Part shown: piece by piece, positions 25,001 to 34,625 of the stretch | Layout of the letters: each line of letters starts with the position of its first letter | Position numbering within the stretch: position 1 is the first letter of the stretch | Assembly: GCA_033063855.1 (NCBI GenBank) | Contig: CP093831.1 | Location: 1,984,001 to 2,048,000 of the forward strand | Length of the DNA: 64,000 nt | Direction of reading: 5' to 3' | Source of the DNA: Smittia aterrima | Lineage: Eukaryota > Arthropoda > Insecta > Diptera > Chironomidae | Program-made: the position numbers and the translations under genes | Notes under the pieces: generated by a model | The model's database searches: none | Told to the model about the DNA's origin: nothing | Seen by the model: only the letters and a program-made list of their open reading frames with translations

Positions 25001-26629
25001 CTTGTGAGAGTTTATATCGTGAAAGCGACAGATCTTCATCCAATGGACCTCAACGGCAAAGCTGATCCGTACGTCGTTCTTCAGCTTGGAGGGAAGAAAC
25101 TTTCTGACAAAGACAACTACATCAGCAAGCAACTGAATCCAGTTTTCGGGAAATGCTTTGAAATCGAATGTTGCTTTCCACAAGATTCAATGCTCACTGT
25201 TCAGATATTCGATTGGGATCTCGTTGGATCTGATGATTTAATCGGAGAAACGAAGATTGATTTGGAAAACAGATTCTACAGCAAACATCGAGCACTTTGC
25301 GGGCTTGCGAAAAAATATGAAGAGTAAGTCGAAGCGAGTTTTGAAAGTTGATTTAAATTAATTTTTATTTTAGCTCTGGTTACAACGCGTGGCGAGATCC
25401 AATGAAGCCAACTCAAATCCTAATGAAACTCTGTAAAGAAAACAAGCTCGAGAATCCTCACTACTTCCAAGATCGTGTCGTCATCGGACGTTACTGCATG
25501 ACCTTCACGAAAGACGAAGTGATAGCTTGGAACAGTCCAACGACTTGTAAATATCGAGACGAACATCTTGCTCTTGCTGTGCTGCATCGTTGGCAGGAAA
25601 TCCCGCTGGGATGCAAGATAGTTCCGGAACACATTGAGTCGCGTCCGTTATACAATCCGGAGAAGCCTGGAATCGAGCAAGGGAAACTTGAAATGTGGGT
25701 TGATCTGTTTCCGATGGACATGCCATTACCAGGGCCTCCTGTCGATATTTCCCCGAGAAAACCCAAATCTTATGAATTACGAATCGTTATTTGGAACACT
25801 GACGACGTCGTACTTGAGGACGATGCGTTCTTTAGTGGTGAGAAGATGTCAGATATCTACGTCAAGGGTTGGTTGAAAGGACCACAGGACACTCAATCAA
25901 CTGACATTCACTATCGATCATTAACTGGGGAAGGAAACTTTAACTGGCGATTTATTTATCCGTTCGATTATCTGGCAGCTGAAGAGAGAATCGTTTTATC
26001 GAGAAAGGAATCACTTTTCAGTTGGGACGAGACGGAAGTAAAAATTCCCGCAAGGCTAGAACTTCAAGTGTGGGATGCTGATCATTTCTCAGCAGACGAT
26101 TTCCTTGGCGCTATCTCTCTCAATCTAACAAGATTTCCCCGAGGAGCGAAAAGTTCAAAGCTTTGCACTCTGGATATGTTAAAAGCAGACAACACTGCCA
26201 CAGTAAATATTTTCAAACAGAAACGTGTAAGAGGCTGGTGGCCGTTCTTCATCAAGAAGGAAAACGACGAGATGGAGTTGACTGGGAAGGTCGAAGCTGA
26301 AATACATTTACTAACAAAGGAAGAAGCCGAGAAAAATCCCGCAGGGTTCGGTCGTAGCGAGCCTGATGCCCTTGAGAAGCCAAAGTAAGTTTAAAGCTCT
26401 TTGTCAAACGAGAAAGATTTAATTTTCATTTCTTTCTTTCTTTCTAAGTCGACCGGATGCTTCTTTCATGTGGTTCTTGAATCCACTCAAATCCATCCGT
26501 TACATTGTCTGGCACAATTACAAATGGAGAATCATCAAGGCAACAATTTTTCTCTGCTTCGCATTTATGATCCTGCTCTTCTTCTACTCGATTCCAGGAT
26601 ACACAGTGAAAAAGCTTATCGGAGCTTAA
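4098..26629 (+). CDS. Otof: Otoferlin-type (type II) ferlin, 18 exons
   Basis: Tail-anchored multi-C2 protein of Ca2+-dependent membrane fusion (otoferlin in hair cells, misfire in Drosophila germ line). Exons: ~4098..4175, 8095..8153, 8664..8850, 9894..10130, 10374..10468, 10626..10774, 10831..11224, 11353..11415, 12215..12299, 21331..21487, 21544..22316, 22387..22886, 22951..23304, 23361..23823, 23880..24405, 24460..25323, 25374..26384, 26449..26629; about 2058 aa. Visible: N-terminal C2A with FIWPLARP; C2B near 350-450; FerI (FYHKWALL, GYLKCDV) near 450-500; C2C near 515-660; FerB near 930-1010; C2D with DASGLSDPY near 1045-1180; a degenerate C2E; C2F with DLNGKADPY near 1560; C2G near 1795-1935; membrane helix about 2025-2045 followed by a short tail. 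No DysF domain, hence otoferlin-like. All junctions are in phase. Exon 1 is recognised by similarity, and my reading near 4140 may be off by one base. Introns 1 and 9 hold other genes. Confidence 0.92.
4487..6737 (-). CDS. SET and MYND domain protein, SmydA type, nested in ferlin intron 1
   Basis: Putative protein lysine methyltransferase or methyl-regulatory protein of the arthropod SmydA group. Exons: 6444..6737, 5827..5952, 5583..5773, 5097..5522, 4487..5039; 529 aa, all junctions in phase. MYND zinc finger at residues about 12-48 (CLVCDKESKSRCSGC, then CSTEHQRKDWKSHKPKC). The split SET domain includes HSCRPN in exon 4, the usual cofactor-site motif, and FDCECERCLD as the post-SET cysteine cluster with later CxxC pairs; the last exon is the helical C-terminal region. 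The start ATG at 6735..6737 directly precedes the MYND finger, as in the family. The gene lies wholly within intron 1 of the ferlin gene on the opposite strand. Subtype (SmydA-8-like) is a guess; the family is clear. Confidence 0.87.
6738..8094. other. Rest of ferlin intron 1 upstream of the SmydA gene
   Basis: Non-coding by my reading. It must hold the SmydA promoter. Minus-strand ORFs at 7517..7750 and 7641..7952 overlap in different frames and have non-ATG or weak starts; one contains a stretch (ITNATTYLMF) faintly like the end of a gustatory receptor, but not enough to call a gene. Confidence 0.4.
12300..14260 (+). other. 5' part of ferlin intron 9, no gene seen
   Basis: Roughly 2 kb between the ferlin exon ending at 12299 and the first duplicated promoter block of the odorant-binding cluster. 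It is AT-rich, with only short unconvincing ORFs, and no repeat was recognised. Confidence 0.5.
14264..14522 (+). promoter_or_regulatory. Duplicated promoter module, copy 1 (gene A)
   Basis: Block beginning with GAGTTGTCGCGATTTC and containing the inverted repeat CGATTT-10 nt-AAATCG, then TATAAA at 14361..14366, and TTCAGTT about 30 bases downstream as a likely initiator, ending at the gene A start codon. The same order of elements recurs upstream of genes D, E and F. TATA position relative to the initiator fits a core promoter. Confidence 0.65.
14522..15196 (+). CDS. Plus-C odorant-binding-like protein A
   Basis: Secreted 12-cysteine protein of 206 aa in two exons, 14522..14560 and 14615..15196. 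Exon 1 is 13 codons (MWRIAILLLAISG), most of the signal peptide; the donor is GTTAGT. The mature protein begins with a Glu/Tyr repeat (EYEEAPAE twice), then the cysteine domain: ETC, CC followed by QFP, paired cysteines, a predicted helical middle (DPKAFSEAFLMSI, NPDWIDVVTQSS), EVCYE, ADCSVP, and KNCPVW near the end. The CC..P and CP spacing and cysteine total fit Plus-C odorant-binding proteins (general odorant-binding protein 67-like), which carry hydrophobic ligands in sensillar lymph or other fluids. Function is inferred from family. First of six in ferlin intron 9. Confidence 0.8.
15462..16168 (-). CDS. Plus-C odorant-binding-like protein B, inverted copy
   Basis: Only minus-strand member of the cluster. 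Exons 16130..16168 (MKRIAILFVAISG) and 15462..16070, 215 aa. Start chosen because the 39-nt signal exon matches the other five genes exactly in length and splice phase. The N-terminal mature part is a long Tyr/Asp/Asn-rich stretch of about 45 residues (for example NYNYDDATYQDSNYDEAYY), much longer than in the paralogues. The domain is recognisable (KEKCAYLNSVRANYTACC, FKNCPTW, ECEYTSQYVEKC). The cysteine of the ADCxxP motif is missing (FTEYSTP), and an extra cysteine appears in TNCC, so the total is still 12 but one disulfide must differ. It is divergent from gene C with a 326-bp shared upstream region. Confidence 0.8.
16169..16494. promoter_or_regulatory. Bidirectional promoter region between genes B and C
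   Basis: The divergent start codons are separated by 326 bp. A TATATAAAG box on the minus strand lies at 16211..16219 (for gene B), and TATATAAG on the plus strand at 16391..16398 (for gene C). The duplicated block seen before genes A, D, E and F is not present here, so B and C use a different promoter type. Confidence 0.6.
16495..17141 (+). CDS. Plus-C odorant-binding-like protein C
   Basis: Exons 16495..16533 and 16593..17141, 195 aa. Signal exon MKRIAILLLAISG; the donor is GTTGGT. The short acidic linker DPEETATDLANTDSDLKE replaces the Tyr-rich repeat. Twelve cysteines in the order ETC, ECC, QSC, PDC, ISC, EVC, VDC, LDC, NCP, EEC, EKC. Sites NST, NLT and NIT are possible N-glycosylation sequons. 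Very similar to D and E throughout, so these three are recent duplicates; the signal exon is closer to B (MKRIAIL), which fits the B/C divergent pair having its own promoter. Secreted ligand-binding role is inferred from family. Confidence 0.82.
17202..17406 (+). promoter_or_regulatory. Duplicated promoter module, copy 2 (gene D)
   Basis: Starts with TGAGTTGTCGCGATTTTTG and keeps the inverted repeat CGATTT/AAATCG with a changed loop. TATAAA at 17295..17300, then CAAGTGGTTCAAGTTG about 30 bases downstream, ending at the gene D start codon. The arms are unchanged while the loop has diverged, which hints that the pairing or paired sites matter. Confidence 0.65.
17407..18055 (+). CDS. Plus-C odorant-binding-like protein D
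   Basis: Exons 17407..17445 (MWKIAILVLAISG) and 17510..18055, 194 aa, phase 0. Domain as in C: KETCLHLNSTRANFTECC, a helical middle, EVCYEKITNSLGKADYAEC, KNCPVWNPDSLKEC. The intron has two acceptor-like AGs; only the second (before IFAQ) avoids an immediate stop. The stop codon overlaps an AATAAA (18051..18056), so the 3' UTR may be very short or use a later site. Paralogue of C and E; expected to be secreted. Confidence 0.82.
18151..18351 (+). promoter_or_regulatory. Duplicated promoter module, copy 3 (gene E)
   Basis: Same order as the other copies: GAGTTGTCGCGATTTC, inverted repeat CGATTT/AAATCG, TATAAA at 18241..18246, GGTTCAAGTTG about 30 bases on, then the gene E start codon. Confidence 0.65.
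18352..18996 (+). CDS. Plus-C odorant-binding-like protein E
   Basis: Exons 18352..18390 (MWKIAILLLAISG) and 18454..18996, 193 aa; the donor is GTTGGT. Twelve cysteines in the same order as C and D; sequons NST, NFT, NET and NIT. As in D, an upstream AG in the intron would put a stop in frame, so the acceptor before IFAQAPEE is used. Nearest to C in the N-terminal half (NETMHTKNPDC shared) while its promoter is of the A/D/F type, which suggests unequal crossing-over or gene conversion within the cluster. Confidence 0.82.
19156..19357 (+). promoter_or_regulatory. Duplicated promoter module, copy 4 (gene F)
   Basis: GAGTTGTCGCGATTTC with the inverted repeat CGATTT/AAATCG, TATAAA at 19247..19252, GGTTCAAGTTG, then the gene F start codon. 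Copies before D, E and F recur about every 950-1005 bp, matching tandem duplication of promoter plus gene. Confidence 0.65.
19358..20044 (+). CDS. Plus-C odorant-binding-like protein F
   Basis: Exons 19358..19396 (MLKIAILLLAVSG) and 19451..20044, 210 aa. The N-terminus of the mature chain is Tyr/Glu-rich (YEYEDTPTEQEAQYEYEEAP), like gene A. The cysteine domain resembles A as well (ETCIYLNSVRANFTACCQFPAYG, SLQRITDDEGVEKVDLD). So A and F form one subfamily flanking the C/D/E subfamily. Last gene of the cluster; the next ferlin exon begins 1.3 kb downstream at 21331. Confidence 0.82.
20045..21330 (+). other. 3' part of ferlin intron 9, no gene seen
   Basis: About 1.3 kb of AT-rich sequence. Short ORFs at 20156..20362 and 20399..20620 have no recognisable features and no splice context. 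It ends in a pyrimidine-rich acceptor before ferlin exon 10. Confidence 0.5.
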
Positions 26630-28091
26630 AAATTGCGGCAACTAATTTTACACGACGAAGATTTACTGAAGGTAAAGAAACTAATTTATTTAACAACCGC
26701 TCGCTCAAATCTGTTCTCGAGAAGTTTCTATGGGAAGATTCATTCATCTTCAGAGAACACGAATATGTTAACGTCTTGTATGAGGGAAAAAGTTTACAAA
26801 CCGTTGGCATGGAAATTATAATTTAAGAGTTTTTTTCCTTGCGGTCTCGTAGAGAGAGAAGCGAAAGGAAAATTATTTAAGATAACGAAGTTTACAATTC
26901 TCTCGTCTTCATTCGCTTAGATAGGTTTAAACAAGGAAAGAGAAAGTTTCAAACTAAATTTATTGTCGGAAAGTAGGAGCTAAGGAAAATTAAAGCTTAA
27001 GCAAGTGCAAGTTCCCTCACAACTTTATCAAAACTTTTTGCACTTTAAATTCACGTCAATCGATTCTTCCCTCGATATTTGCCTCACTCTCTTTGCAGCT
27101 TTAAGCTCTTTAATGATAAAATGTTTATCGAAAGTTATGAACTTCATCAAAAGATTTTAATGAAACTAATCTTAGATAATGGACAATCGTAATTGTGATT
27201 GTAGTTTGATTCGTCTTGAAAGCATTGCAAATATTTATGAAACACTTTCCTTTAAATATTTAAAGCTCTTTAGGATTTTTTCCTTTTGAATCCGTTTGCT
27301 TGATTTAATTTGACGCCATCTCCAGTCATGACTCAGAATTCTCCTGGAATATCTCATAATTTATTCAAGCAGCTCTTGAGCTAACGTTGTACGTACAAGT
27401 TTTGTTTTCATGTCGCGCTAAGACAAACTTTACCTTCATCGTTGCAAAAAGTCTAAGACAATTGTTGGCTGAAGCATTAAACTGTCTGGTTTCGTGAGAA
27501 ATGTTCATTTGCAATTGTTATCTCTCGAGAAGCAACAGCTGAAGAAAGATTATCAAGTTATTGGATGAGAAGAAGAAGAAGAAGATAGAAAGGATAATTC
27601 TTTAGTTTTATCACGAAATTTGTTGCAGATGCTTCAAATATTTTCAAACGAGCTTTCAACATAATCAAGATTGTTGCTTTTTCGACAACAACCTTAAAAT
27701 ACTCGAAGGGATGTGATTACTTTTTTTTGTTTGAAGTTTCTTATTAAATTCACTTCTTGTCGTGTCTTTGAAGAATAAGAGAAATATCAAAATGAATGAG
27801 CTTTATTCAGAAGAAAACGATAAACTTTAAAAAGCTTTCTCTCTTCCGAATCGTTACACCAAGAAAAATATTTAACATAAAAATCACTTTTGACTGTTTT
27901 ACAAATGCAATGTTTACCCCGCAAGAAGTTAAAAGTTTGTCGAATAACTTTTATTATCATAGAGACACTTTAATTCAATAAACGATAAGACAAGAAAATT
28001 GTACAGGATTGTAAACGAGAAGGAGAAAGTTTCAAAGTATTAAATAAAATTATTTAATTTACAAGTAAATCGAATTACAAAAGTTTTGTTA
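26630..28091. other. Intergenic, ferlin to TRAF (tail to tail), no gene seen
   Basis: About 1.46 kb between the stop codons of two convergent genes. AT-rich, with a short GAA-rich microsatellite near 27570-27585. No coding potential recognised. Confidence 0.5.
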
Positions 28092-30169
28092 TTAGATTTG
28101 CGTGGGTGTTGCTGACAACGATGGCGTGTTTGACTTCAAAGTGACAGACTCATAAGTCTTTTGAATCTTCACTTCTAATATAATCGAGTCATTCTTGATG
28201 TAGTTACCGCTACGGATAGAAAAGGATTTTTATTATATTGACAAAGGGTAAACATAATCCGGATAAGCAAACCTGTTGATAAGTTGATGGGGAATGTGAA
28301 TAAATTGATTTTGATACTCGAGTTTGTCGTTGCGCTTCTTTGTGATGACTAGCTTTGTAATGTCAGTGGCTTCGCTTAAGTTGTCTGGCTGATCTCGAAG
28401 GATTATGTCAGCTTTAAGTTTACACGGCCAGGGAAGAAGCGTGTCGAAGTCTCCATTGACAACTGTGAGGCACGCAATTAAGTTTCTATTCTTCCACGTG
28501 CCGATTCCGTTTAAGTGAACATCGAGTCGTAGAGCATACCCATAATGCTTGTTAGAAAACAACGGACTCTTCAACGGCACTTCAGACTCTCTCGCTTCGT
28601 TGAGCTTCCTCGAGTAATTGTTTATTTTCCATATCAAGTGTCCTCGAATGTTTCCAATCATGTTAAATTGTCTTTGCACTTTTAAATGCTCTTCGAGATC
28701 GGATAAGCCTTGTTTCGTTTCATAAATTAGTTCCTTGTACATCGAGACTTGTTTTTCAAGCTTCTCTGATTTGTCCTCCGTCTCGTTGACTGTGTTTGTT
28801 AATTGCTTTACGTTGTACTCGGTTTTTAGGCAACGGTCGTTGAAACTACTAAGGAGACCTGTGACTGATGCAAGCTCGCTTTCGAGTCGTTCGAATCGAG
28901 TTTGTGAGTGCACGAGACTGTCACTAAAAAGTTAAACTTGTTATGAAGATTCTAATGAAATTGTCATTCGTACTCAGCATGAAAGTGTTGACCTTGATGC
29001 AGCTGCTCCACTTGATTCAATTTGTCGTTGATTGCAGAAATATATTTGACACAATCGTTCATGTCGTCGGATGATTGGAACTTCAACTTTTCTAACTCCG
29101 CGTCTGTGGTGAAGGGGAGAGTTTAATTAACTTTTATCGAATCAATCAATTTACTCCTTCTCGTACTCAATCGTTTGCACTCGCTCATCCAGTCTGAGCT
29201 TTCAATCAGCGCCTGAGGATTAGGGGCAATCTTGGCGTTCACTTGAGTGAAAGTCTTGGAAGTTTCCTCTCGAAATTTCTTCAATTCCTGTTCATTATTT
29301 GAATCAAGATATTTTTGCACTCAAATCACAAGCAACAATTTGCTCTCACCTGAAATTGTTTTTGCAGACTCTCAAGAACTTTCTTTAAGTCATGAACACA
29401 AAATTCCCGACTTTCCTTTTCCTCTTCGATTCGTTTCTGAAGGAGATTTAACACCTCACTCACTTTGACAGTCCATTCATCTGTTATCTACAAAGAGAAG
29501 AATAAATTTTCTAAAAAATCTCTTTTCGAATTCATCACTGTCACCTGATTTCGTTTCTTGAGACTTCCAAGCTCGGAAATCATCTCATGGCGACTTTGTA
29601 TCTCCTCGTTCAACGACTTTCTCAACGACATCAAGTTCTCTTCCATCGACAAGAGTCTCTCGACAGCCATCTCCGCATCACTTTCGCTCTTGTGATTCAC
29701 TGGAACATTTGAACTTCGCCTCGTGCAGGCTTTCAAGTGTTTGTCCATGTTCTTTCGTTGGATGTACGACATGCAATTAAACGGGCACTTCTCCAACACT
29801 TGTCCGCAAGTCAAGAGGTGATCCTGAAAAACGAGACGATGAGTGTCATTAGACTTAAACTTTATCTTTGTCTGTTGATCGCGTGCTCTGGATTCGTTTA
29901 ATTTATTACGAAATAAAAGTGATAAACATTTCAGCAAATATTTAACGCTTTACGACTCATTCGATGTTTTTGTTTATACAGCGTAACCACCGAAAACAAG
30001 TGGAATGAATGTAATCGCAAACATTTCTTATCACAGAACTTCACACATCGCGAGAATGACTAACGCAACACAATTTCTATTTGCTTTACTCCACCTTGAT
30101 GCTCTTATCGTCGAGCCACTCCGAGCAGAAGTAACACGATGTCTTCTGAAAAGAGATTTTCGCGTCCAT
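28092..30169 (-). CDS. TRAF-type zinc finger, coiled coil and MATH domain protein without RING
   Basis: Signalling adaptor of the TRAF family. Exons: 30095..30169, 29545..29823, 29350..29487, 29155..29287, 28974..29103, 28273..28923, 28092..28209; 507 aa with all phases consistent. The N-terminus (MDAKISFQKTSCYFC) leads into zinc-finger-like Cys/His pairs (CYFCSEW, DHLLTC, EKCPFNC, MDKHLKAC). Residues about 90-320 are heptad-rich coiled coil. The MATH/TRAF-C domain follows (IRGHLIWKINNYSRKL, LRLDVHLNGIG, then SGNYIKNDSIILEVKIQ from the last exon, typical of the TRAF-C end). No RING finger is present, so it is unlikely to be a ubiquitin ligase itself. The start ATG at 30167..30169 may be preceded by further exons, but none was recognised. 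Oligomerisation and receptor binding are inferred from family. Confidence 0.8.
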
Positions 30170-30926
30170 CTGATCGTTCAACCGCCGTCAACAAACAAAA
30201 AAAAAATAATTCCCCGCAATGTGGAAATAGACGAAAAATTAATAATTTTTGGTCAACTGTGTTAGTTTCGTTATCAACAATTCACTGAAGCTTCACAGCG
30301 AAATATTTCGAGAGAAAAACTTAAACAGAAAATGTTAATGGAAATATTGACGCTGTCCGATAATTAATCTTAATTTACATCGAGCAAGCGAAGCACAAAC
30401 AGTTCACTTCGGAATCTACTCAACTTCTGATTATTCTGTTTTATTGGCGATGTGAAAGAAAAAACCTTTTTATCATTAGGGTGTGCGCGAAATGATAAGA
30501 TAACCAATCTAACATTACAAAGCTAAATCCCGAGAGAGATGAGGAATCATTGCAATAGAAAACTGAGTTTCGTTTGCCAGAAGATGGAAAATATTTGACT
30601 CGAGTAATTAAATCTTGTAACGAGAGAATTATTTCCGTGAAAAACAAACATCAACAACTCAGAAATTTTGAATTCGATTGAAGGAACTTTTCTTGTGCTC
30701 AGTGAATATCTCAAAAGTAAAACGTGTTCGGAAACATAAAGTTAAAGAAAATCAAAGTTCAACAACACGTCAATCGCTTTATTCACAATCTACTTTCAAC
30801 AATTATCACCATCAAAACATTTATAAAACTCTTATCGACATAAAAAGATTATTTGTCACATTTCATTGAATGATTATTATCAACATTGAGATCAGATTGA
30901 TTTTGGAAATATTTCTGGAGATTCCT
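30170..30926. other. Intergenic between TRAF gene and Rab27, no gene seen
   Basis: About 750 bp holding the TRAF-gene promoter and the Rab27 3' end. Short ORFs lack any recognisable feature. Confidence 0.45.
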
Positions 30927-31733
30927 TCAACAATTACATTTTGATTTCTCAGCGGCATTCTCAAGCGTTATGCGGTCGTCATCGTGACCATTCTCCATTG
31001 ACGGCAAGGTGATTGGCAACATCCTTCCGGGAAGCGACATCACAGCGTCCATCCGCAACATTACTTTATCCAAAAGCATTTCAACCGCTTTGTTCACGTT
31101 CTCGCCTATCGAGCGAAAAGAGAAAATAACATTGACGACCTTGAGCGCTTATTATTTCCGCGGGAGCTTTACCTGTATACGCGCTTGTTTCAATATACGG
31201 CACGTCGTACTTTTCAGCCAAATTCCTTGCACGTGCTGAGTTAACGACCCTTAAGTATTCCAGATCTAACTTGTTGCCACAAAGAACGATGTCAGGGTTA
31301 TCACAATATGCGTGGATTTTTAATTGTTCAATCCAATTCTGAACTTCGAGAAACGATTTCTCGTTGGTGATGTCAAAGACGAGGAGAAAGCCCATCGAGT
31401 CGCGGAAGAATGAAGTCGTAAGTGAACGAAAACGTTCCTGACCCGCAGTATCCCAAAGCTGTAAGTGAATTCGATGATTGATTCCCTTGGAGCTATAAAG
31501 CTTTTGAAACGAGAAATGATTAGAGTTTCATTGAGAAGAGAAAAATCATCGAATCGAGAATTTCACGGGCATACCATTCGCTTTTCTCGGAAGTCAATGC
31601 CAACCGTTGAAATGAAACGAGAATGAAAAATTCCGTCGGTGTACTGGTAAAGGAAGCAAGTTTTGCCAACGCCCGAATCACCGAGAGCCAAAAATTTAAT
31701 CAAATAGTCGTAATCACAGTACATCGAAGGCAT
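30927..31733 (-). CDS. Rab27: Rab27 small GTPase
   Basis: Vesicle-docking GTPase of the regulated secretory pathway. Exons 31575..31733, 31173..31500, 30927..31105; 221 aa, the usual Rab27 length. G1 GDSGVGKT, switch I TVGIDFREKRM, G3 WDTAGQERF, G4 GNKLD, G5 ETSA, and C-terminal KCNC with the CxC double-geranylgeranylation motif. The DYDYLIKFLALGDSG start and FREKRMLYSSKG are Rab27-specific. Exon 2 has two acceptor AGs 8 nt apart; only the upstream one keeps frame and restores LYSSKG. The coding start (31731..31733) sits one base after an acceptor-like TTTTTCAG, so a 5' UTR intron is likely. Effectors would be synaptotagmin-like or exophilin-type proteins. Confidence 0.93.
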
Positions 31734-33359
31734 CCTGAAAAAGCTCGTTTCCCTCTTCGCCTCTTTTGACACAACAATGGGATTCACTCGCAGTCGAGAT
31801 GATTAAACCTGTTGAATGTTGAAAATGAAAATCGAATTCTTTGAAGATTAAAATGTTTGTGAGACAGAAGAGCTTAAACACTGAAGCTGTTGTCAACTAT
31901 AATTAATCTGTCTCCGGTTTTAATTGGGAAACTTTCTAAACAACAAGCTTTTCGAAATAGTTTTTAATGGTCTCATCAAAGCTTCCTCTCGAAGGTCATA
32001 ACATGATAACAACTTCAAGGAAAGTGAATACTTCGAGTGACATTTCTCTGCTTCGAGTTGATTAAAAACGTTGCTGTGCTCTTGACCTGGAAAATATTCA
32101 ACTGATAGCATTGGCGGGAATTGGGTTGTTTTATTAATAGATGATAAAGGTTCAGCGACGTGTTGCGCTTCGACCGGAAAGAAATTTTCGACCCATCTGA
32201 TTCATTTTATTTTCCGAGGAGATTTCTTCCGCAAATTTGATTTTATTTATAGTCATTGGCTAACTCAACAACGCCACAAACAATTCGTAATGCGATATCC
32301 TTGTTCCTCTAATGAAATTCGACTAACGCAATAATAAACGAGAAAGGCTAATCCTATGAAGAGGATATTACGTCTAATGAGCAGCAGAAAACCGATCGCA
32401 CCAGAAGCTTTAGGCACGAGATTCAATTATGAAACATACGAGTTAATCGTAATCAGCTTTCCGTTTGTTTATTTACTCTTTTTCAGCTTTAATGTGAATT
32501 TGAAGGATCTGAGTTTGTCTCTGTGTCGTTCTATAAATAAAACGGAAATGTGGGTTTGGTGAGACAACATAAAAAATTATGATCTGATTCTGACAAATAA
32601 AACTTCGCGTAAGCGACGACTTGTTGAATCTATTATCGTAAATGATTTTATTTTCTAAAGATATTCAGTTAAATTGTCTTTAATGAATAGAAAGTCCTGA
32701 AAGCTATTTCCAAGAGCTTTGTTGAAATTTAAGCTCCTTAGCAACAGTAAGAAATATCTTCAAGTCAAACTCACTTTACATTATTGTCATTTCTCCGTTC
32801 AGAGCTTTTGTATTCTTCATCCGACAGCTTGACAACTTATCACACGAAACAAAAGCACAATGCGAATCAAAACGTTCAACTCTGATGACCTAGAAGTTCT
32901 GCTTGAAATGTTATTCACTCCTTTTACGACTCAAAAGCACTTCGATCCGATACACTCGAGCTACACGATGGAAGTAACGCTTCATGTTGATAATTTTCAC
33001 AATTTCCATTCTCCAATGTTCAAAACGTTAAACTCGAATAAACATTTTCTCTTCCGATGATTCTCTCAATTCAAACTAAGCATGCGTCAATCATCTTCTA
33101 CATGTGCTTTCTTTTTTGAGGCTTCCCAACTTAAGAAAATATTTCTTAGAAGAATGAATTCAACTTTAAGAATCTTTTACTCGAAGCGACAGAAGACTGA
33201 AACTTTTTAAAGATAAAAAACTTTATTTATTGCTCAGTTATCTTGTTTTGTAGTCTCAAGTAGTGAATGAAGAAAAAAAAATGTTTTAAAGCGAACTCGA
33301 AAAATATTTCAGTCTGAGCAAATCTCTCAACCTGTTGATTTCTTTTTAATTCAATAAAA
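31734..33359. other. Intergenic between Rab27 and sulfotransferase, no gene seen
   Basis: About 1.6 kb between divergent genes. Contains the probable Rab27 5' UTR and both promoters. ORFs at 32356..32562 and 32860..33060 have no recognisable domain. Confidence 0.45.
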
Positions 33360-34446
33360 ATGAATTTTCCTTATTCGATTGATCCGTTGGAGAAATCTTC
33401 TTGTGAAACATTGAAAACTTTAATTCAAGGACATTCAAGTGATTATGTTCAAGTTGGAAGTGATAAATGGATTTTAGAAGAGAGTTACAAAGATTTTGCT
33501 GAAGAAATTTATAATTTTGAAGCTCGATCCGATGACGTATTTGTCTGTACTTTCCCACGATCTGGCACGACTTGGACACAGGAAATGGTTTGGTTGATCT
33601 GCAACGATTTGAATTATGAGGAAGCGATGAATAAAACTTTGCATCAACGAGTTCCTTACTTTGAGTAAATATTTTGAACTTTAAACTCAACTTTTAGTAA
33701 AATTTGATTTCATAGATTTCATCTTTTGTATCCAACGAAAGAGAAAATGTTGACCCATCCAAGTAGCAAAGGGAAGTCCGATGAAGAGTTGATGCAACTT
33801 TTTGGACCTAAGTATAAAGCAATGGCAAAAATAACATCACAGCGCTTCATTAAAACTCATTTGCCAATGAAACTTTTACCGAGAAACATTAAAGAAGTTG
33901 GCGCCAAAGTGGTCTACGTAGCGAGAAACCCAAAAGATGTGGCAGTTTCTAACTTTCATTTGCTGAAAGATTTCTGCAGCTACGATTTCGCAGACGGTTT
34001 TGACAGTTTTGTGGAACTATTCACCGAAGGCCTGAGTAAGTTAGAAACAAAATGAAAATGAAAGAAGCTCAACAAAAACATTTTTAGTTGCGTACGGACC
34101 ATTTTGGAAACATGTCTTAGACGGCTGGTCGCATCGCAACGATCCGAATGTTTTCTTTATGTTCTACGAAGACCTGAAACAAGATTTGTCGTCAACGTTA
34201 AGAAATCTTTCTAAATTCCTTGATAAACCTTTGAACGATGAAGATCTTCCAAAACTAATCGATCACTTACAATTCGAGAATGTGAAGAAAAATCCTTCGA
34301 TTAACTTTACACAATCGAAGCCGATTTTCGTTCGAAGAGGTTTAGTTGGTGGAAATCCAGAGATCACAAAAGAAATCGGAGAGAAAATTGATGAATGGAC
34401 AAAGGAAAACTTGAAAGATTCTGATTTTGTAGCTCCGTCTTGTTAA
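33360..34446 (+). CDS. Cytosolic sulfotransferase (Sulfotransfer_1)
   Basis: Transfers sulfate from PAPS to small hydroxyl or amine substrates in the cytosol. Exons 33360..33664, 33716..34035, 34088..34446; 327 aa, close to the family's usual 300-340. The 5'-PSB loop is TFPRSGTTWTQEMVW (residues about 63-77). A core KTHLPMKLLP segment and YVARNPKDVAVSNFH (3'-PSB with the conserved RNPKD) follow. The C-terminal motif is RRGLVGGNPEI, where most members have RKGxxGDWK; the key R, G and G are kept but the Asp-Trp is not. AATAAA at 34453..34458, 7 bases after the stop, is the likely polyadenylation signal. Substrate is unknown. Confidence 0.9.
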
Positions 34447-34625
34447 AGTTCTAATAAAACTAAATTTAATTTAGTTTGTGATGTAAAAATGTTTTTTTAT
34501 TTAAAAGTTGAATTATTTTTGAGACTATTACCAAAAGAGAATTTATATTTGCTCATCTAATATCAAATGCGAAAACCTTTTCCCTACAACCTCGCCTTCA
34601 CCTCATTCCCAGTGTCCATCTCGGT

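Noticed and set aside
27564..27590. GAA-type microsatellite
   Set aside because: Short simple repeat, unremarkable in AT-rich insect DNA.
26630..31733. Functional clustering of ferlin and Rab27 as an exocytosis locus
   Set aside because: Both act in regulated exocytosis, but they are separated by a TRAF gene and lie on different strands; proximity is most simply chance.
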